From NCBI GenBank assembly GCA_943788145.1, contig CALSPD010000021.1, positions 1-64,000 of the forward strand: DNA of 64,000 nucleotides. Direction: 5' to 3'. How positions within the stretch are numbered: position 1 is the stretch's first letter; each line of letters begins with the position of its first letter. The notes beneath the pieces were generated by a model. The model had not been told where the DNA came from. It saw only the letters and a list, made by a program, of their open reading frames with translations, and ran no database searches. The translations under genes and the position numbers were made by a program. Origin of the DNA: an uncultured Flavobacteriales bacterium (GTDB taxonomy: Bacteria; Bacteroidota; Bacteroidia; Flavobacteriales_G; Salibacteraceae). Below, piece after piece: positions 45,599 to 54,769 of the stretch.

Positions 45599-46993
45599 CT
45601 AATTGTATCCTAGAAGTCCTAGAACCTTTTGAGAAGTTTGCTCTTCGCTAAAAACGGTGTATTCGTAGCCATCATGTTCATTGCCATCAATGATAATGTG
45701 TTTTGGACAAGGCATCAGACAATGCTGAATCCCGCCATAACCGCCAATTGTTTCTTGATACGCACCTGTGTTAAAGAAACCGATATAAAGCGGTTTATCT
45801 GCTTTATATCGAGGCAAATAGATGGCATTAATGTGCTGTTCGCTGTTATAATAATCATCGCTATCACATGTAATCCCGCCTAAAAACACGCGTTCATATT
45901 CCACATCCCAGCGATTCAATGGCAGCATAATAAACCTTCTATTAATAGCCCATGCATCTGGAAGTGTTGTCATGAAGGAGCTATCAATCATACTCCATTT
46001 TTCCTTCTCATTCTGTTGCTTTTGCCCTAAAATCTTATAAATCGCACCGCCACTTTCGCCAACAGTGTAACTTCCAAACTCCGTGTAAATATTTGGTTCA
46101 GGAACTCCTGCTTCACCACAAACCGTTTTCACTTGTTCAATAATCTCATGAATAATGTATTCATAATCAAAATCGAACGCTAAACTGTTTTTTATTGGAA
46201 AGCCTCCACCAATATTTAAAGATGCTAATTCAGGACAAAGTTTTTTCAACTCCGTATAAACTCTGAGGCATTTATGCAATTCGTTCCAATAGTAAGCTGT
46301 ATCCCTGATTCCGGTGTTAACGAAGAAATGCAACATGTCAAGCTTAACTTCTGGCCTATCCCTTATTTGCTCCAAGTAGAGTGGAATAATATCCTTGTAT
46401 CGAATGCCTAATCTCGATGTATAAAATTCAAATTTCGGTTCTTCCTCTGTCGCAATGCGAATTCCAATTTTAATTGGTTTTATTACTCGCTCAAGCAATT
46501 GATCCAACTCTTGGAAGTTATCGATAATAGGTACAACACCTGAAAAGCCGTGATTTATGAGGTTTCCGAGTCTATCAAGGTATGCGGCTGGTTTAAAACC
46601 GTTACAACTGATATGATGAGTCTTTGAAATTTTACCGTGGTCGTATAAGTGTTTGAAAATATCTAAATCATAGGCAGAACTCGCCTCTAAGTAAATATTG
46701 TTCTTAAGTGCCTCATGTATAACGTGGCTAAAATGCGAGCTCTTTGTACAATAGCAATAATGATAGGTACCCTTATAACCTACCTTTTCCATAGCGGCAT
46801 TAAACCATCGCTGACACTTCTGAATATTCTCAGAAATCTTCGGTAAGAAACTAAATTTTAATGGAGTCCCATATTTCTCTACAAGCTCCATCAACGGAAT
46901 ACCTCTATAAATTAAATTTCCACCTTCAGTAGTAAAATCGCCTTGCGGAAAGTCAAACGTTTGATTAACAAGGTCCTGGTATTTGTTTTTCAT
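45599..46993 (-). CDS. speA: Arginine decarboxylase, short alanine-racemase-fold type
   Basis: A PLP enzyme of 464 residues, of the short type annotated as arginine decarboxylase in Flavobacteriales. It shows YHYCYCTKSSHFSHVI (PLP lysine), the phosphate loop SLNIGGGFPIKNSL, and a late FGSYTVGESGGAIYK. The fold is shared with diaminopimelate decarboxylase, but the length and the downstream agmatinase support arginine. It makes agmatine, which SpeB converts to putrescine. Order on the minus strand is speA, the 44-residue ORF, speB, DUF2237. Confidence 0.9.
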   Translation of the reverse strand: MKNKYQDLVNQTFDFPQGDFTTEGGNLIYRGIPLMELVEKYGTPLKFSFLPKISENIQKCQRWFNAAMEKVGYKGTYHYCYCTKSSHFSHVIHEALKNNIYLEASSAYDLDIFKHLYDHGKISKTHHISCNGFKPAAYLDRLGNLINHGFSGVVPIIDNFQELDQLLERVIKPIKIGIRIATEEEPKFEFYTSRLGIRYKDIIPLYLEQIRDRPEVKLDMLHFFVNTGIRDTAYYWNELHKCLRVYTELKKLCPELASLNIGGGFPIKNSLAFDFDYEYIIHEIIEQVKTVCGEAGVPEPNIYTEFGSYTVGESGGAIYKILGQKQQNEKEKWSMIDSSFMTTLPDAWAINRRFIMLPLNRWDVEYERVFLGGITCDSDDYYNSEQHINAIYLPRYKADKPLYIGFFNTGAYQETIGGYGGIQHCLMPCPKHIIIDGNEHDGYEYTVFSEEQTSQKVLGLLGYN

Positions 46994-47043
46994 TAATTAA
47001 ACAAGGTATTATGAACGGAGAGCATATTTCAGGATTGGAATGC

Positions 47044-47604
47044 TTATTTCGATATCCTTTTAGGAATCAAATTCGCCCCGAGAAGTCGTTCATACAAAAA
47101 GAATAGAATCACACTAAAGAATAGGTCACCCATGAGTGTGTTCTGGATATATGGTAGTCCAGCGATATAACATGCTATAAGTCCTTCGGTTGTCATTGGA
47201 TACATAATGCCCTGACTCCAAACTCCAAAATTGCTTACTAAGAAAAATAGAATGGAAGCAATAAAACTTCCTATGACAATCCTTGGAAACGAAATTTTCT
47301 TCAAGATAAGAGCACCTATTCCAAAAATGAGGGCTACACTTAAATATATGTAGAATGCGCCACTCGTAAACAACTGAAATCCTGTGCCAAAGTCATAAAC
47401 CAAATTATTCAACACTAAATCACTTAGAAACCAAGCTCCCATTGTTACTAATAAACCAAGACCTCTATTGCCAAAATATGCCGCTCCAAATAGCGCCATG
47501 GCGGCTAATGGTGCAAAATTCATAGGGTGCGGAATAAGCCTGCTGATGGCAGCTAGGACCAAAATTGATGATAAGACGATTAGTTTCTTTCTAGATTGTT
47601 GCAT
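47044..47604 (-). CDS. DUF6580 family putative membrane transport protein
   Basis: A polytopic protein of 186 residues with about five hydrophobic segments. It starts with LIVLSSILVLAAISRLIPHP and contains MNFAPLAAMALFGAAYFGN, LGLLVTMGAWFLSDLVLN and a C-terminal helix. The pattern matches DUF6580, which is related to S components of vitamin transporters. The substrate is unknown. It lies 50 bases upstream of speA on the same strand, and may share the transcript, and it diverges from the TerB-ABCG gene. Confidence 0.75.
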   Translation of the reverse strand: MQQSRKKLIVLSSILVLAAISRLIPHPMNFAPLAAMALFGAAYFGNRGLGLLVTMGAWFLSDLVLNNLVYDFGTGFQLFTSGAFYIYLSVALIFGIGALILKKISFPRIVIGSFIASILFFLVSNFGVWSQGIMYPMTTEGLIACYIAGLPYIQNTLMGDLFFSVILFFLYERLLGANLIPKRISK

Positions 47605-47797
47605 GCTGCGAATTTAATGCTCGATTTGAAAACTGGCTGCATGATTTATTATTTCAATTATCAACCATCAATTCATCGAATTCTCTACAAATATTGAGGT
47701 GGTTAAATTCCCCATTATTGACTGTGTTTTAGCGCTGATTCTTGGATACTACATTCTTTATACTTTGTTTCCTTGTCAATCAACTCGCTTGATTATT

Positions 47798-47824
47798 TTT
47801 GGCTGCCGACCATATTTAGCCAAA
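47798..47824 (+). other. Inverted repeat before the TerB-ABCG gene
   Basis: TTTGGCT and AGCCAAA form a 7-bp stem with a 13-base loop, ending 16 bases before the start codon at 47840. It could affect translation or bind a regulator. No T-run follows, so it is not a terminator. Low support. Confidence 0.25.
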
Positions 47825-47839
47825 TATCAATCGAATTAG

Positions 47840-50800
47840 ATGAGTGAGAAGCTGTTAAAGGCCCTGATGCAACTGTTTGCGATCATAGCCGATGTTGATG
47901 ATTTAAGTAACAAGAGTAGAGACGTTGTTGAGAATTTCCTTAAGCAGCGCCTGTCTCAGGAGCAGGTTCTGGTTTATTTAGGTCACTACGATGCGTATTT
48001 AGAAACCCACCATAAAGTATCAGCCAAAAAGGAAGGCAAGCGAAAGAAAACTGCCGTTAATTCCGTTAAGGTTCTAAAAATCTGCACGCAGATTAACGGT
48101 GAATTAGAGCAAAGACAAAAAGTATTCGTATTGATGCGTCTTGTTGAGTACATCAATATCGGAAAAACACCATCAGATCAAGAGCTTGAGTTTGTTGATA
48201 CCGTGTCTGATGTTTTCAACATTCCGGCAGAGGAGCTTAGGGAAATAAAGGATTTTGCAACCTGCACCGAAAATACAATTGAAGACACGGCTAAAATTCT
48301 TATCGCTAATTCGAACGCAGACCTGATAGGAAGGAAAGAAAACAAACACATCCAACATGATACATTAAGCGGAACACTGGCTATCATGAGTATTGATAGT
48401 GTTGGCATGTATGCGTTAAAATTCTTTGGTCACGAAGAATTGCTTTTGAATGGACAAATTATCGATCCTCTGAGCGTGTACATTCTAACTCAAGGTTCCT
48501 CGATTCGCAGTTCGAAGGTGAATCCAATTTATTACAGCGATATTATTAGTCGATTCCTCAGTGACAAGAGTGAAAGCAAAATTGTTTTTGCGGCCAATCA
48601 AATCACATACCGATTCAAAGGAGGTAAAATTGGACTACACGAACTTAATTTCTCTGAAGATTCCGGCAGATTGATTGGAATAATGGGTGCTTCAGGATCT
48701 GGAAAATCAACACTGTTAAACATCCTAAATGGAGCTTACACTCCTTATTCAGGTTCCGTAACTATTAATGGAATTGATATTCACCATGACACGGATGGTG
48801 TAAACGGAATGATTGGTTACATCAGTCAAGACGACCTTTTAATTGAGGAGTTAACTGTTTATCAAAACCTATTTCTTAATGCCAAACTATGTTTTGATGG
48901 TTTGAGTGACGAAGCCATTCGAGAACGAGTGGATGGAACATTGATTTCATTAGGACTCTATGAGATCAAGGACATTCAGGTTGGTAACCCAATGAATAAA
49001 AAAATCAGTGGAGGTCAACGAAAGCGACTGAACTGTGGACTAGAATTGATCCGAGAGCCGTCCGTATTGTTCGTTGATGAACCAACTTCAGGCCTTTCTT
49101 CACGGGATTCTGAAAACATCATGGACCTCTTAAAGGAATTGGCTTTAAAAGGCAAACTGATTTTTGTTGTCATCCACCAACCTTCTTCGGAAATCTTCAA
49201 GATGTTTGACAAATTGATGATCATGGATACGGGTGGATACCCTATTTACCTAGGAAATCCACTTGATGCCATTGTCTATTTCAAAACGGAAGTACAGGCG
49301 ATTAATCAAAGTGAAAGCGAGTGTACGCGATGTGGAAATGTTAATCCAGAACAAATCTTCAATATAATTGAGGCAAAAGTTGTTGATGAATACGGAAACC
49401 TAACGGAAAACAGAAAGACCTCTCCTAAAGAATGGAATGAAGTCTATAACGAGAAGTTCGTTATGGAAGTGAGCATGGAAAAGCCGCCAATGCCTGAGGT
49501 TGAGTTCAAAACTCCGAACTTTTTTAATCAGCTCAAAGTTTTTATCACTCGTGATGTTCTTTCTAAAATCACAAACACCCAGTATTTAGCCATTAACTTG
49601 CTAGAGGCTCCCCTACTCGGTTTTATACTCAGCTATTTCCTGAGGTATGTAATGGTGGGTGAAGACCAAACAGGTGAATATGTGTTTTATGAAAACAACA
49701 ACTTGATCATTTACATGTTTATGTCTGTGATAGTTGCCTTATTCTTAGGTCTTACCGTAAGTGCAGAAGAGATTTTTAAGGATCAAAAAATCCGTAAGCG
49801 AGAAACCTTTCTAAACTTAAGTAAGGGAAGTTACCTCCTTTCGAAGGTTATGATCATGTTTGTGTTGAGTGCGATCCAAATGATTTCATTCATTTTAATA
49901 GGTAACACTATACTTGGGATTCAAGGAATGTTTTGGGATTACTGGCTCATTTTATTCTCCACTGCCTGCTTCGCCAATATGTTAGGGCTAAATATTTCGG
50001 CTAGCTTCAATTCAGCTGTTACCATCTATATTCTTATTCCCTTCTTGATAATTCCTCAAATCTTATTCAGTGGTGTTTTGGTGAAGTTTGAAAAACTAAA
50101 CCCAACCATCACATCACAAAGCGTTGTCCCGCCAATTGGGCAAATCATGGCATCTAGATGGTCGTTTGAGGCTCTTGCCGTAAATCAGTTCATGTCGAAT
50201 GATTACGAAAAGATGTTTTATTACTGCGACCAAAAGATGAGTGAGGCGAACTTCAAAAAGAATTTTTGGATCGCCAACCTTAAGGCCAAAGTTGGCAAAT
50301 TGGATAATTGGCTTCGGGACAAAAAGAGCTATTCAGAAGAGGAAATCGAGCGGGATTTGGAGTTGATTAACAATGAAATTTCAGTTGAGAATGAACGAGA
50401 AATAGGAATTACATTTGATGAACTTGATCAGTTTACAATTGAGAAACTTAATAAGGATGCCCTAGAAGAATTAGGCCTTTATTTGAGCACACTCCAGAAA
50501 CTTTATATCAGCCAGTATAATCAAAACAGTGATCAAAAGGATCATATAATAAGAGAGCAGCAATCTAGTGAAGAAGCGAAAGAACGCTTCAATCAACTTA
50601 GAAATGATTATGAGAACGAAAGTCTTTCTGATCTGGTTACAAATAAGACTGAGTTTAATCAGATTACCGAATATGGAGGTCGATTGATACAGCGAGCCGA
50701 TCCTGTTTTCCATATACCCGAGTCTTCGGGGTCTCATTTTTATGCCCCTAAAAAGTGGCTCTTCGGTAAGCAGATGGAAACAATAACCGTTAACCTTATC

Positions 50801-50911
50801 ATGCTTTGGTTTATGTCCGTTTTTCTTGCGGTTACTTTATATTTCGACCTTTTCTTGAAGTTGCTAAACCTCTTTGCAAGCTTGAATTTCTGGAAGAAAA
50901 AGGCATTTTAA
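47840..50911 (+). CDS. TerB-domain / ABCG-type transporter fusion
   Basis: A 1,023-residue protein. Residues ~1-150 form a helical TerB-like domain (LMQLFAIIADVDDLSNKSRD). An ABC ATPase follows: Walker A GASGSGKST, signature KKISGGQRKRL, Walker B SVLFVDEPTSGL. After a CTRC linker come ABC-2-type membrane segments (about residues 590-780), then a charged coiled-coil region (~790-940), and a last helix (LIMLWFMSVFLAVTLYF). It is an ABCG-like half transporter with an extra sensory or scaffolding N terminus. The cargo is unknown. The gene stands alone, with hpf 69 bases downstream. Confidence 0.87.
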   Translation: MSEKLLKALMQLFAIIADVDDLSNKSRDVVENFLKQRLSQEQVLVYLGHYDAYLETHHKVSAKKEGKRKKTAVNSVKVLKICTQINGELEQRQKVFVLMRLVEYINIGKTPSDQELEFVDTVSDVFNIPAEELREIKDFATCTENTIEDTAKILIANSNADLIGRKENKHIQHDTLSGTLAIMSIDSVGMYALKFFGHEELLLNGQIIDPLSVYILTQGSSIRSSKVNPIYYSDIISRFLSDKSESKIVFAANQITYRFKGGKIGLHELNFSEDSGRLIGIMGASGSGKSTLLNILNGAYTPYSGSVTINGIDIHHDTDGVNGMIGYISQDDLLIEELTVYQNLFLNAKLCFDGLSDEAIRERVDGTLISLGLYEIKDIQVGNPMNKKISGGQRKRLNCGLELIREPSVLFVDEPTSGLSSRDSENIMDLLKELALKGKLIFVVIHQPSSEIFKMFDKLMIMDTGGYPIYLGNPLDAIVYFKTEVQAINQSESECTRCGNVNPEQIFNIIEAKVVDEYGNLTENRKTSPKEWNEVYNEKFVMEVSMEKPPMPEVEFKTPNFFNQLKVFITRDVLSKITNTQYLAINLLEAPLLGFILSYFLRYVMVGEDQTGEYVFYENNNLIIYMFMSVIVALFLGLTVSAEEIFKDQKIRKRETFLNLSKGSYLLSKVMIMFVLSAIQMISFILIGNTILGIQGMFWDYWLILFSTACFANMLGLNISASFNSAVTIYILIPFLIIPQILFSGVLVKFEKLNPTITSQSVVPPIGQIMASRWSFEALAVNQFMSNDYEKMFYYCDQKMSEANFKKNFWIANLKAKVGKLDNWLRDKKSYSEEEIERDLELINNEISVENEREIGITFDELDQFTIEKLNKDALEELGLYLSTLQKLYISQYNQNSDQKDHIIREQQSSEEAKERFNQLRNDYENESLSDLVTNKTEFNQITEYGGRLIQRADPVFHIPESSGSHFYAPKKWLFGKQMETITVNLIMLWFMSVFLAVTLYFDLFLKLLNLFASLNFWKKKAF

Positions 50912-50980
50912 CGAATCATGACAAGAATGTTTTGTTAGGGCTGATAGAATGTTCTATATTCATATTTAAATGAATGAACT

Positions 50981-51283
50981 ATGAAGTGGGATATACAAAC
51001 AGTAGGTTTCAGTGCTAAAGAAGACCTACTCGCATCAACTAAAGAAAGCGTAATGAAATTGGAGAAATATTATTCTCCTATCATTGGAGCTGAGGTCTAC
51101 CTTAGACTCGAGTATGACGCACAAAATGAGAACAAAAAAGTTGAAATCAAATTGAATATCCCCGGTGAGGATGTCTTTGCTGAACACCGTTCGGCTTCAT
51201 TTGAACATTCTTTACATGGGTCAATAGATAAAGTCAAACGACAACTACTCAAGAAAAAAGACCTAGATCGATCCGTACGATAA
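50981..51283 (+). CDS. hpf: Ribosome hibernation promoting factor (HPF/RaiA family)
   Basis: A 100-residue protein of the short HPF/YfiA type that binds the 30S decoding site in slow growth. Pattern: IQTVGFSAKEDLLASTKESV, a middle beta section, then FAEHRSASFEHSLHGSIDKV and a basic C terminus. No long-form C-terminal dimerisation domain is present. It is followed by a strong bidirectional terminator. Family assignment is good; conditions of expression cannot be read here. Confidence 0.85.
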   Translation: MKWDIQTVGFSAKEDLLASTKESVMKLEKYYSPIIGAEVYLRLEYDAQNENKKVEIKLNIPGEDVFAEHRSASFEHSLHGSIDKVKRQLLKKKDLDRSVR

Positions 51284-51290
51284 TAAAAAA

Positions 51291-51313
51291 GGGGCCACAT
51301 GGCCCCTTTTTTA
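51291..51313. terminator. Bidirectional rho-independent terminator between hpf and fabI
   Basis: GGGGCCACATGGCCCC forms a 7-bp GC-rich stem, flanked by a run of A before and a run of T after. It works for hpf on the plus strand and for fabI on the minus strand, and lies just past both stop codons. Confidence 0.85.
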
Positions 51314-51330
51314 TGTTCATTTTAATTTGA

Positions 51331-52137
51331 TCAGCTCCACTTCTCCATTACTTTGGACGAAATACCAGTGGTTGAATATCCTCCATCGTGAAAGAGATTT
51401 TGCATTGTTACATATTTCGTCAGGTCGCTGAACAAAGTAATGCAATAATCAGCGCAAGCATCGCCAGGAGCATTTCCAAGGGGTGACATTTCGTTGGCGA
51501 AATCAAAAAACTTATCAAAACCAGCGATTCCACTTCCGGCTGAAGTCACAGTTGGAGATTGAGAAATTGTATTGACCCTTACCTTATTTTTAACCCCATA
51601 GTGATAACCAAAACTTCTTGCAATTGACTCCAGTGTTGCCTTTGCATCAGCCATATCGCTATAAAATGGATAAGCTTCTTGAGCAGCAATATATGATAGC
51701 GCCAGAATGCTACCCCAATCGTTCATAGCATCTAATTTCCAAGCCGTTTGCATAGTTTTATGAAAGGACAAAGCAGAAATATCAAGTGTTTTTTGATACC
51801 AATCATGATTCAAATCTGTGTAAGCCTTGTCTTTGCGCACATTTGGCGACATGCCAATTGAATGTAGAATGAAATCTAGTTTGCCTCCCAACTTTTCCTG
51901 TGACTGAATGATTAGGTTCTCCAAGTCTTCCATACTTGTCGCATCGGCACCAATTACCTCTGTTCCACACTTTTCTGCAAGTTGATTGATCGTACCCATT
52001 CTCAGTGCAATAGGAGCGTTAGACAGAATGAACTTCGCCCCTTGTTCATTGGCTTTTTCCGCAACTTTCCAAGCAATGGATCGTTCATCCAATGCTCCAA
52101 AAATTATTCCTCTCTTATTTTCAAGTAGTTTAGTCAT
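51331..52137 (-). CDS. fabI: Enoyl-[acyl-carrier-protein] reductase (NADH), FabI type
   Basis: FabI carries out the last reduction of each fatty-acid elongation cycle. The start LENKRGIIFGALDERSIAWK carries the NAD-binding glycines. The catalytic motif is YSDMADAKATLESI (Y-x6-K), and the C-terminal end has GDACADYCITLFSDL. The length of 268 is typical. It is a separate minus-strand gene 40 bases after recN; its stop is shared with the hpf terminator. Identification is firm. Confidence 0.95.
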   Translation of the reverse strand: MTKLLENKRGIIFGALDERSIAWKVAEKANEQGAKFILSNAPIALRMGTINQLAEKCGTEVIGADATSMEDLENLIIQSQEKLGGKLDFILHSIGMSPNVRKDKAYTDLNHDWYQKTLDISALSFHKTMQTAWKLDAMNDWGSILALSYIAAQEAYPFYSDMADAKATLESIARSFGYHYGVKNKVRVNTISQSPTVTSAGSGIAGFDKFFDFANEMSPLGNAPGDACADYCITLFSDLTKYVTMQNLFHDGGYSTTGISSKVMEKWS

Positions 52138-52177
52138 TTCAGGTTTTTTAGTTCGTGTGTAAAAATAGAATTGTTCT

Positions 52178-53839
52178 TCAATTATCCGCGTTTAACAAGC
52201 TCTTTGCGCTGTCTAATGCTGCTTGAGTCAGACTGTCTCCAGAAAACATTCCTGCCAATTCAATAATTCTGGCTTCTTCTGAAAGATTTTCAAAAATGGA
52301 ATTAACGCGACCATTCATCTCCTGTTTAGATATTCTAATGTGATGGTGGCCTTTCGAGGCAACCCCGGGCAAATGCGTTACGGCAATGACTTGGTTATTC
52401 GCGCCCAAACGATTCATTAGTTTTCCGATTCGTTTTGCTACCTCGCCACTAACTCCCGTGTCAATTTCATCAAAAATCAATGTAACTGATTGAGATCCTT
52501 CGGATTGAAGACCTTTTAGCGCCAGCATCAAGCGGGCAATTTCACCACCAGATGCAACTTCGTCAATAGACAATAAATTGGAATTACCGTTGGCATCGAA
52601 AAGCATCTCTACCCTGTCAAAACCCATTGAATTAAGCTCGGTTGTTTGGTTTATTTGAAAACGCAATTGTGCCTTAGGCATTCCGAGTTCGTTTAACTGC
52701 TTTATTACTGCAAGTTCCAATCCTTCTCGCGCATTCATTCGGGCTTGCGTTAGCTCCTGCGCTAAAGTTTCTGCGCGTTTTTTTATGGCTTCAAATTGAA
52801 TTTCCGCTTCTTTTAATTCTTCCTCAAATGACTCAATTCCATTTAACTTTTCCCGATAACCCGATGTCAATTCTTGTAAAGACTGAAAATCACCAACTCC
52901 ATGTTTATATAGTAGCCTGTTGATTGTATCAAGCTTATCTTTGACTACTTCCAAACGATTTGGATTGATCTCGATATCTTCACTGATTTGCTCCATTTCA
53001 GAGCCTAATTCCTTAACTTCAATAATTATCGACTTAACCCTTTCATCCATTTGTTGAAACGACTCTTTATACTTCACTATCGATTTTATTCGATTGCTAA
53101 ACTTTTGAAGCATTGAATAAATCCCTTCCTCATCGTTGATCATTCCAGTTGCCGAGTTCAACACTTCCAGTATTTCGGACGCATGTTCAAGCTCTGTCAA
53201 TTCAGATTCTAAATCCCGAATACTATCTGCGTTGTAATCATCCAAAACAGATAATTCTTCTAATTGAAACTCAATGTAATCCTGGTCTTTACGAATTTGA
53301 GAGGAAGCTTCCTTTAATTTCTGAATTTTTGCTTGCAGATTGCGATACTCGCGATAAACCTTTTGATAGGCTTCATTCCTGACTTTATTATTCGCAAAAA
53401 GGTCTAATTGCTCGCACTTAAAGGAAGCGCTCTGAAGCGCTATATTCTCTTGCTGACCATGTAAGTCAATCAACATTGTTCCGATTCTTTTTAAAACCGA
53501 AAGTCCTACGGGTGTATCATTAATGAATGCTCTACTCCTACCCGAAGACGTTAATTCTCTGCGTATAATAATGTCATCGAATACATCAAGCTTCTCTTCT
53601 TCTAATACTGAGACCAATTCTGGACCAAACCCATTAAAGTTTGCTTCAACCGTACATTTTTCTTCTCCTATACGGATCGCACCAAAATTTGCGCGATTAC
53701 CTAATAAAAGCCCCAATGATTCCAGCATTATAGATTTACCCGCACCCGATTCTCCCGTAATCACTGTTAATCCAGCTCCTAGAGAGATTTCTGAAGATTC
53801 AATTAGGGCGTAATTTGATATGTATAATCTAGTCAGCAA
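52178..53839 (-). CDS. recN: DNA repair protein RecN
   Basis: An SMC-like ATPase for double-strand break repair, 553 residues. The Walker A GESGAGKSIMLESL lies near residue 30, long coiled-coil arms run over about 150-360, and the signature SGGEIARLMLALKG and Walker B LIFDEIDTGVSG lie in the C-terminal head. The start MLTRLYISNYALIESSEI is standard. Divergent from the acyltransferase gene, and probably transcribed with fabI. Confidence 0.96.
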   Translation of the reverse strand: MLTRLYISNYALIESSEISLGAGLTVITGESGAGKSIMLESLGLLLGNRANFGAIRIGEEKCTVEANFNGFGPELVSVLEEEKLDVFDDIIIRRELTSSGRSRAFINDTPVGLSVLKRIGTMLIDLHGQQENIALQSASFKCEQLDLFANNKVRNEAYQKVYREYRNLQAKIQKLKEASSQIRKDQDYIEFQLEELSVLDDYNADSIRDLESELTELEHASEILEVLNSATGMINDEEGIYSMLQKFSNRIKSIVKYKESFQQMDERVKSIIIEVKELGSEMEQISEDIEINPNRLEVVKDKLDTINRLLYKHGVGDFQSLQELTSGYREKLNGIESFEEELKEAEIQFEAIKKRAETLAQELTQARMNAREGLELAVIKQLNELGMPKAQLRFQINQTTELNSMGFDRVEMLFDANGNSNLLSIDEVASGGEIARLMLALKGLQSEGSQSVTLIFDEIDTGVSGEVAKRIGKLMNRLGANNQVIAVTHLPGVASKGHHHIRISKQEMNGRVNSIFENLSEEARIIELAGMFSGDSLTQAALDSAKSLLNADN

Positions 53840-53894
53840 TGGATATAAAAAGCCAAATCTAAAACCTATAGTTCACTTAAAAGATTCACTAAGA

Positions 53895-53902
53895 TAATTT
53901 TG
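53895..53902 (+). promoter_or_regulatory. Putative -7 box directly before the acyltransferase ATG
   Basis: TAATTTTG matches TAnnTTTG and ends 6 bases before the ATG at 53909. Transcription would then start at or next to the ATG, so the message may be leaderless. It also rules against the in-frame TTG at 53900 as start. No strong -33 match is seen. Confidence 0.35.
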
Positions 53903-53908
53903 CAAACA

Positions 53909-54769
53909 ATGGTTTTATTAGTCATAATTCTTCGATTACTCTCTTACCTACCGCTTGGCGTTCTCTATTGGATATCTGACATTACTGCATTCTTGTTAGC
54001 ACACGTGATTAAGTATCGTTCTGAAGTTATTAAGAGGAATCTTTCTCATGCCTTTCCAGATCTGAATCCTCAGCAACAACGCATATTGATGCGCGAATTC
54101 TATAAATATCTCTCCGATCAATTGGTGGAAACAATTAAACTACAGCGTTTAACCCGTGACCAACTTTCGAAGAGAATTCATTATGTCAATCCTGAACTAA
54201 TGAATCGGCTCATTAATGAAAAGAAAAATATAGTCATATTGATGGGGCATTGTGGGAATTGGGAATGGGCAGGTGCTGCCACGGCCTTTAGTTTCAACGC
54301 GCCCACCTTTCCCGTTTATAGAAAAGTAAAAAGCCCTTCATTTAATTCCTTTTATCTCAGACTTAGGAGCAGATTTGGATCGACTCCTATTTTAGATAAA
54401 AACTGCATTCAAGAACTAAGCAAGGTCAATTCTAACTTTATTGTTGCCATGCTTGCAGATCAGTCTCCACGTGGATTACAGGGGGAATGGGTTGATTTTT
54501 TAAACCAAGAAACATGTTTCTTTAGAGGACCGGAAGTGCTAGCCAAGAGGATTAAAAACACAGAGGTAATCTTGGCGCAAATTCGCAGAAACGGACGAGG
54601 TAAATATGCTGTTTACTTTGAATTGCCTACGCAAACCTGGAAAGAAAACCAAGGAAACCTTTTGATTAACTATGCGCACTTCCTCGAAAAGGAAATCCTT
54701 CAAGATCCTGTGAATTGGTTATGGTCGCATAACAGGTGGAAAACAAGGCAAAATCAGGAGAATGCTTAA
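53909..54769 (+). CDS. Lysophospholipid / lipid A acyltransferase family protein (LpxL-like)
   Basis: An inner-membrane acyltransferase of about 286 residues. It begins with a membrane anchor (VLLVIILRLLSYLPLGVLYW) and contains the LpxL/HtrB pattern: VIKRNLSHAFPDL, the catalytic HCGNWEW (HxxxxE/D type), PVYRKVKSPSFNSFYLRLR, and ADQSPRG. It probably adds a secondary acyl chain to lipid A. I start it at the ATG at 53909. It converges on the DUF4294 gene with a 4-base overlap. Confidence 0.9.
   Translation: MVLLVIILRLLSYLPLGVLYWISDITAFLLAHVIKYRSEVIKRNLSHAFPDLNPQQQRILMREFYKYLSDQLVETIKLQRLTRDQLSKRIHYVNPELMNRLINEKKNIVILMGHCGNWEWAGAATAFSFNAPTFPVYRKVKSPSFNSFYLRLRSRFGSTPILDKNCIQELSKVNSNFIVAMLADQSPRGLQGEWVDFLNQETCFFRGPEVLAKRIKNTEVILAQIRRNGRGKYAVYFELPTQTWKENQGNLLINYAHFLEKEILQDPVNWLWSHNRWKTRQNQENA

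Noticed and set aside
45599-46993. Second diaminopimelate decarboxylase
   Set aside because: The fold is shared, but the length, the YHYCYCTKS motif and the agmatinase gene downstream favour arginine decarboxylase; lysA is already present at 11018.
47798-47824. Terminator or riboswitch before the TerB-ABCG gene
   Set aside because: A 7-bp hairpin exists but no T-run or expression platform is seen; it is kept only as a low-confidence inverted repeat.
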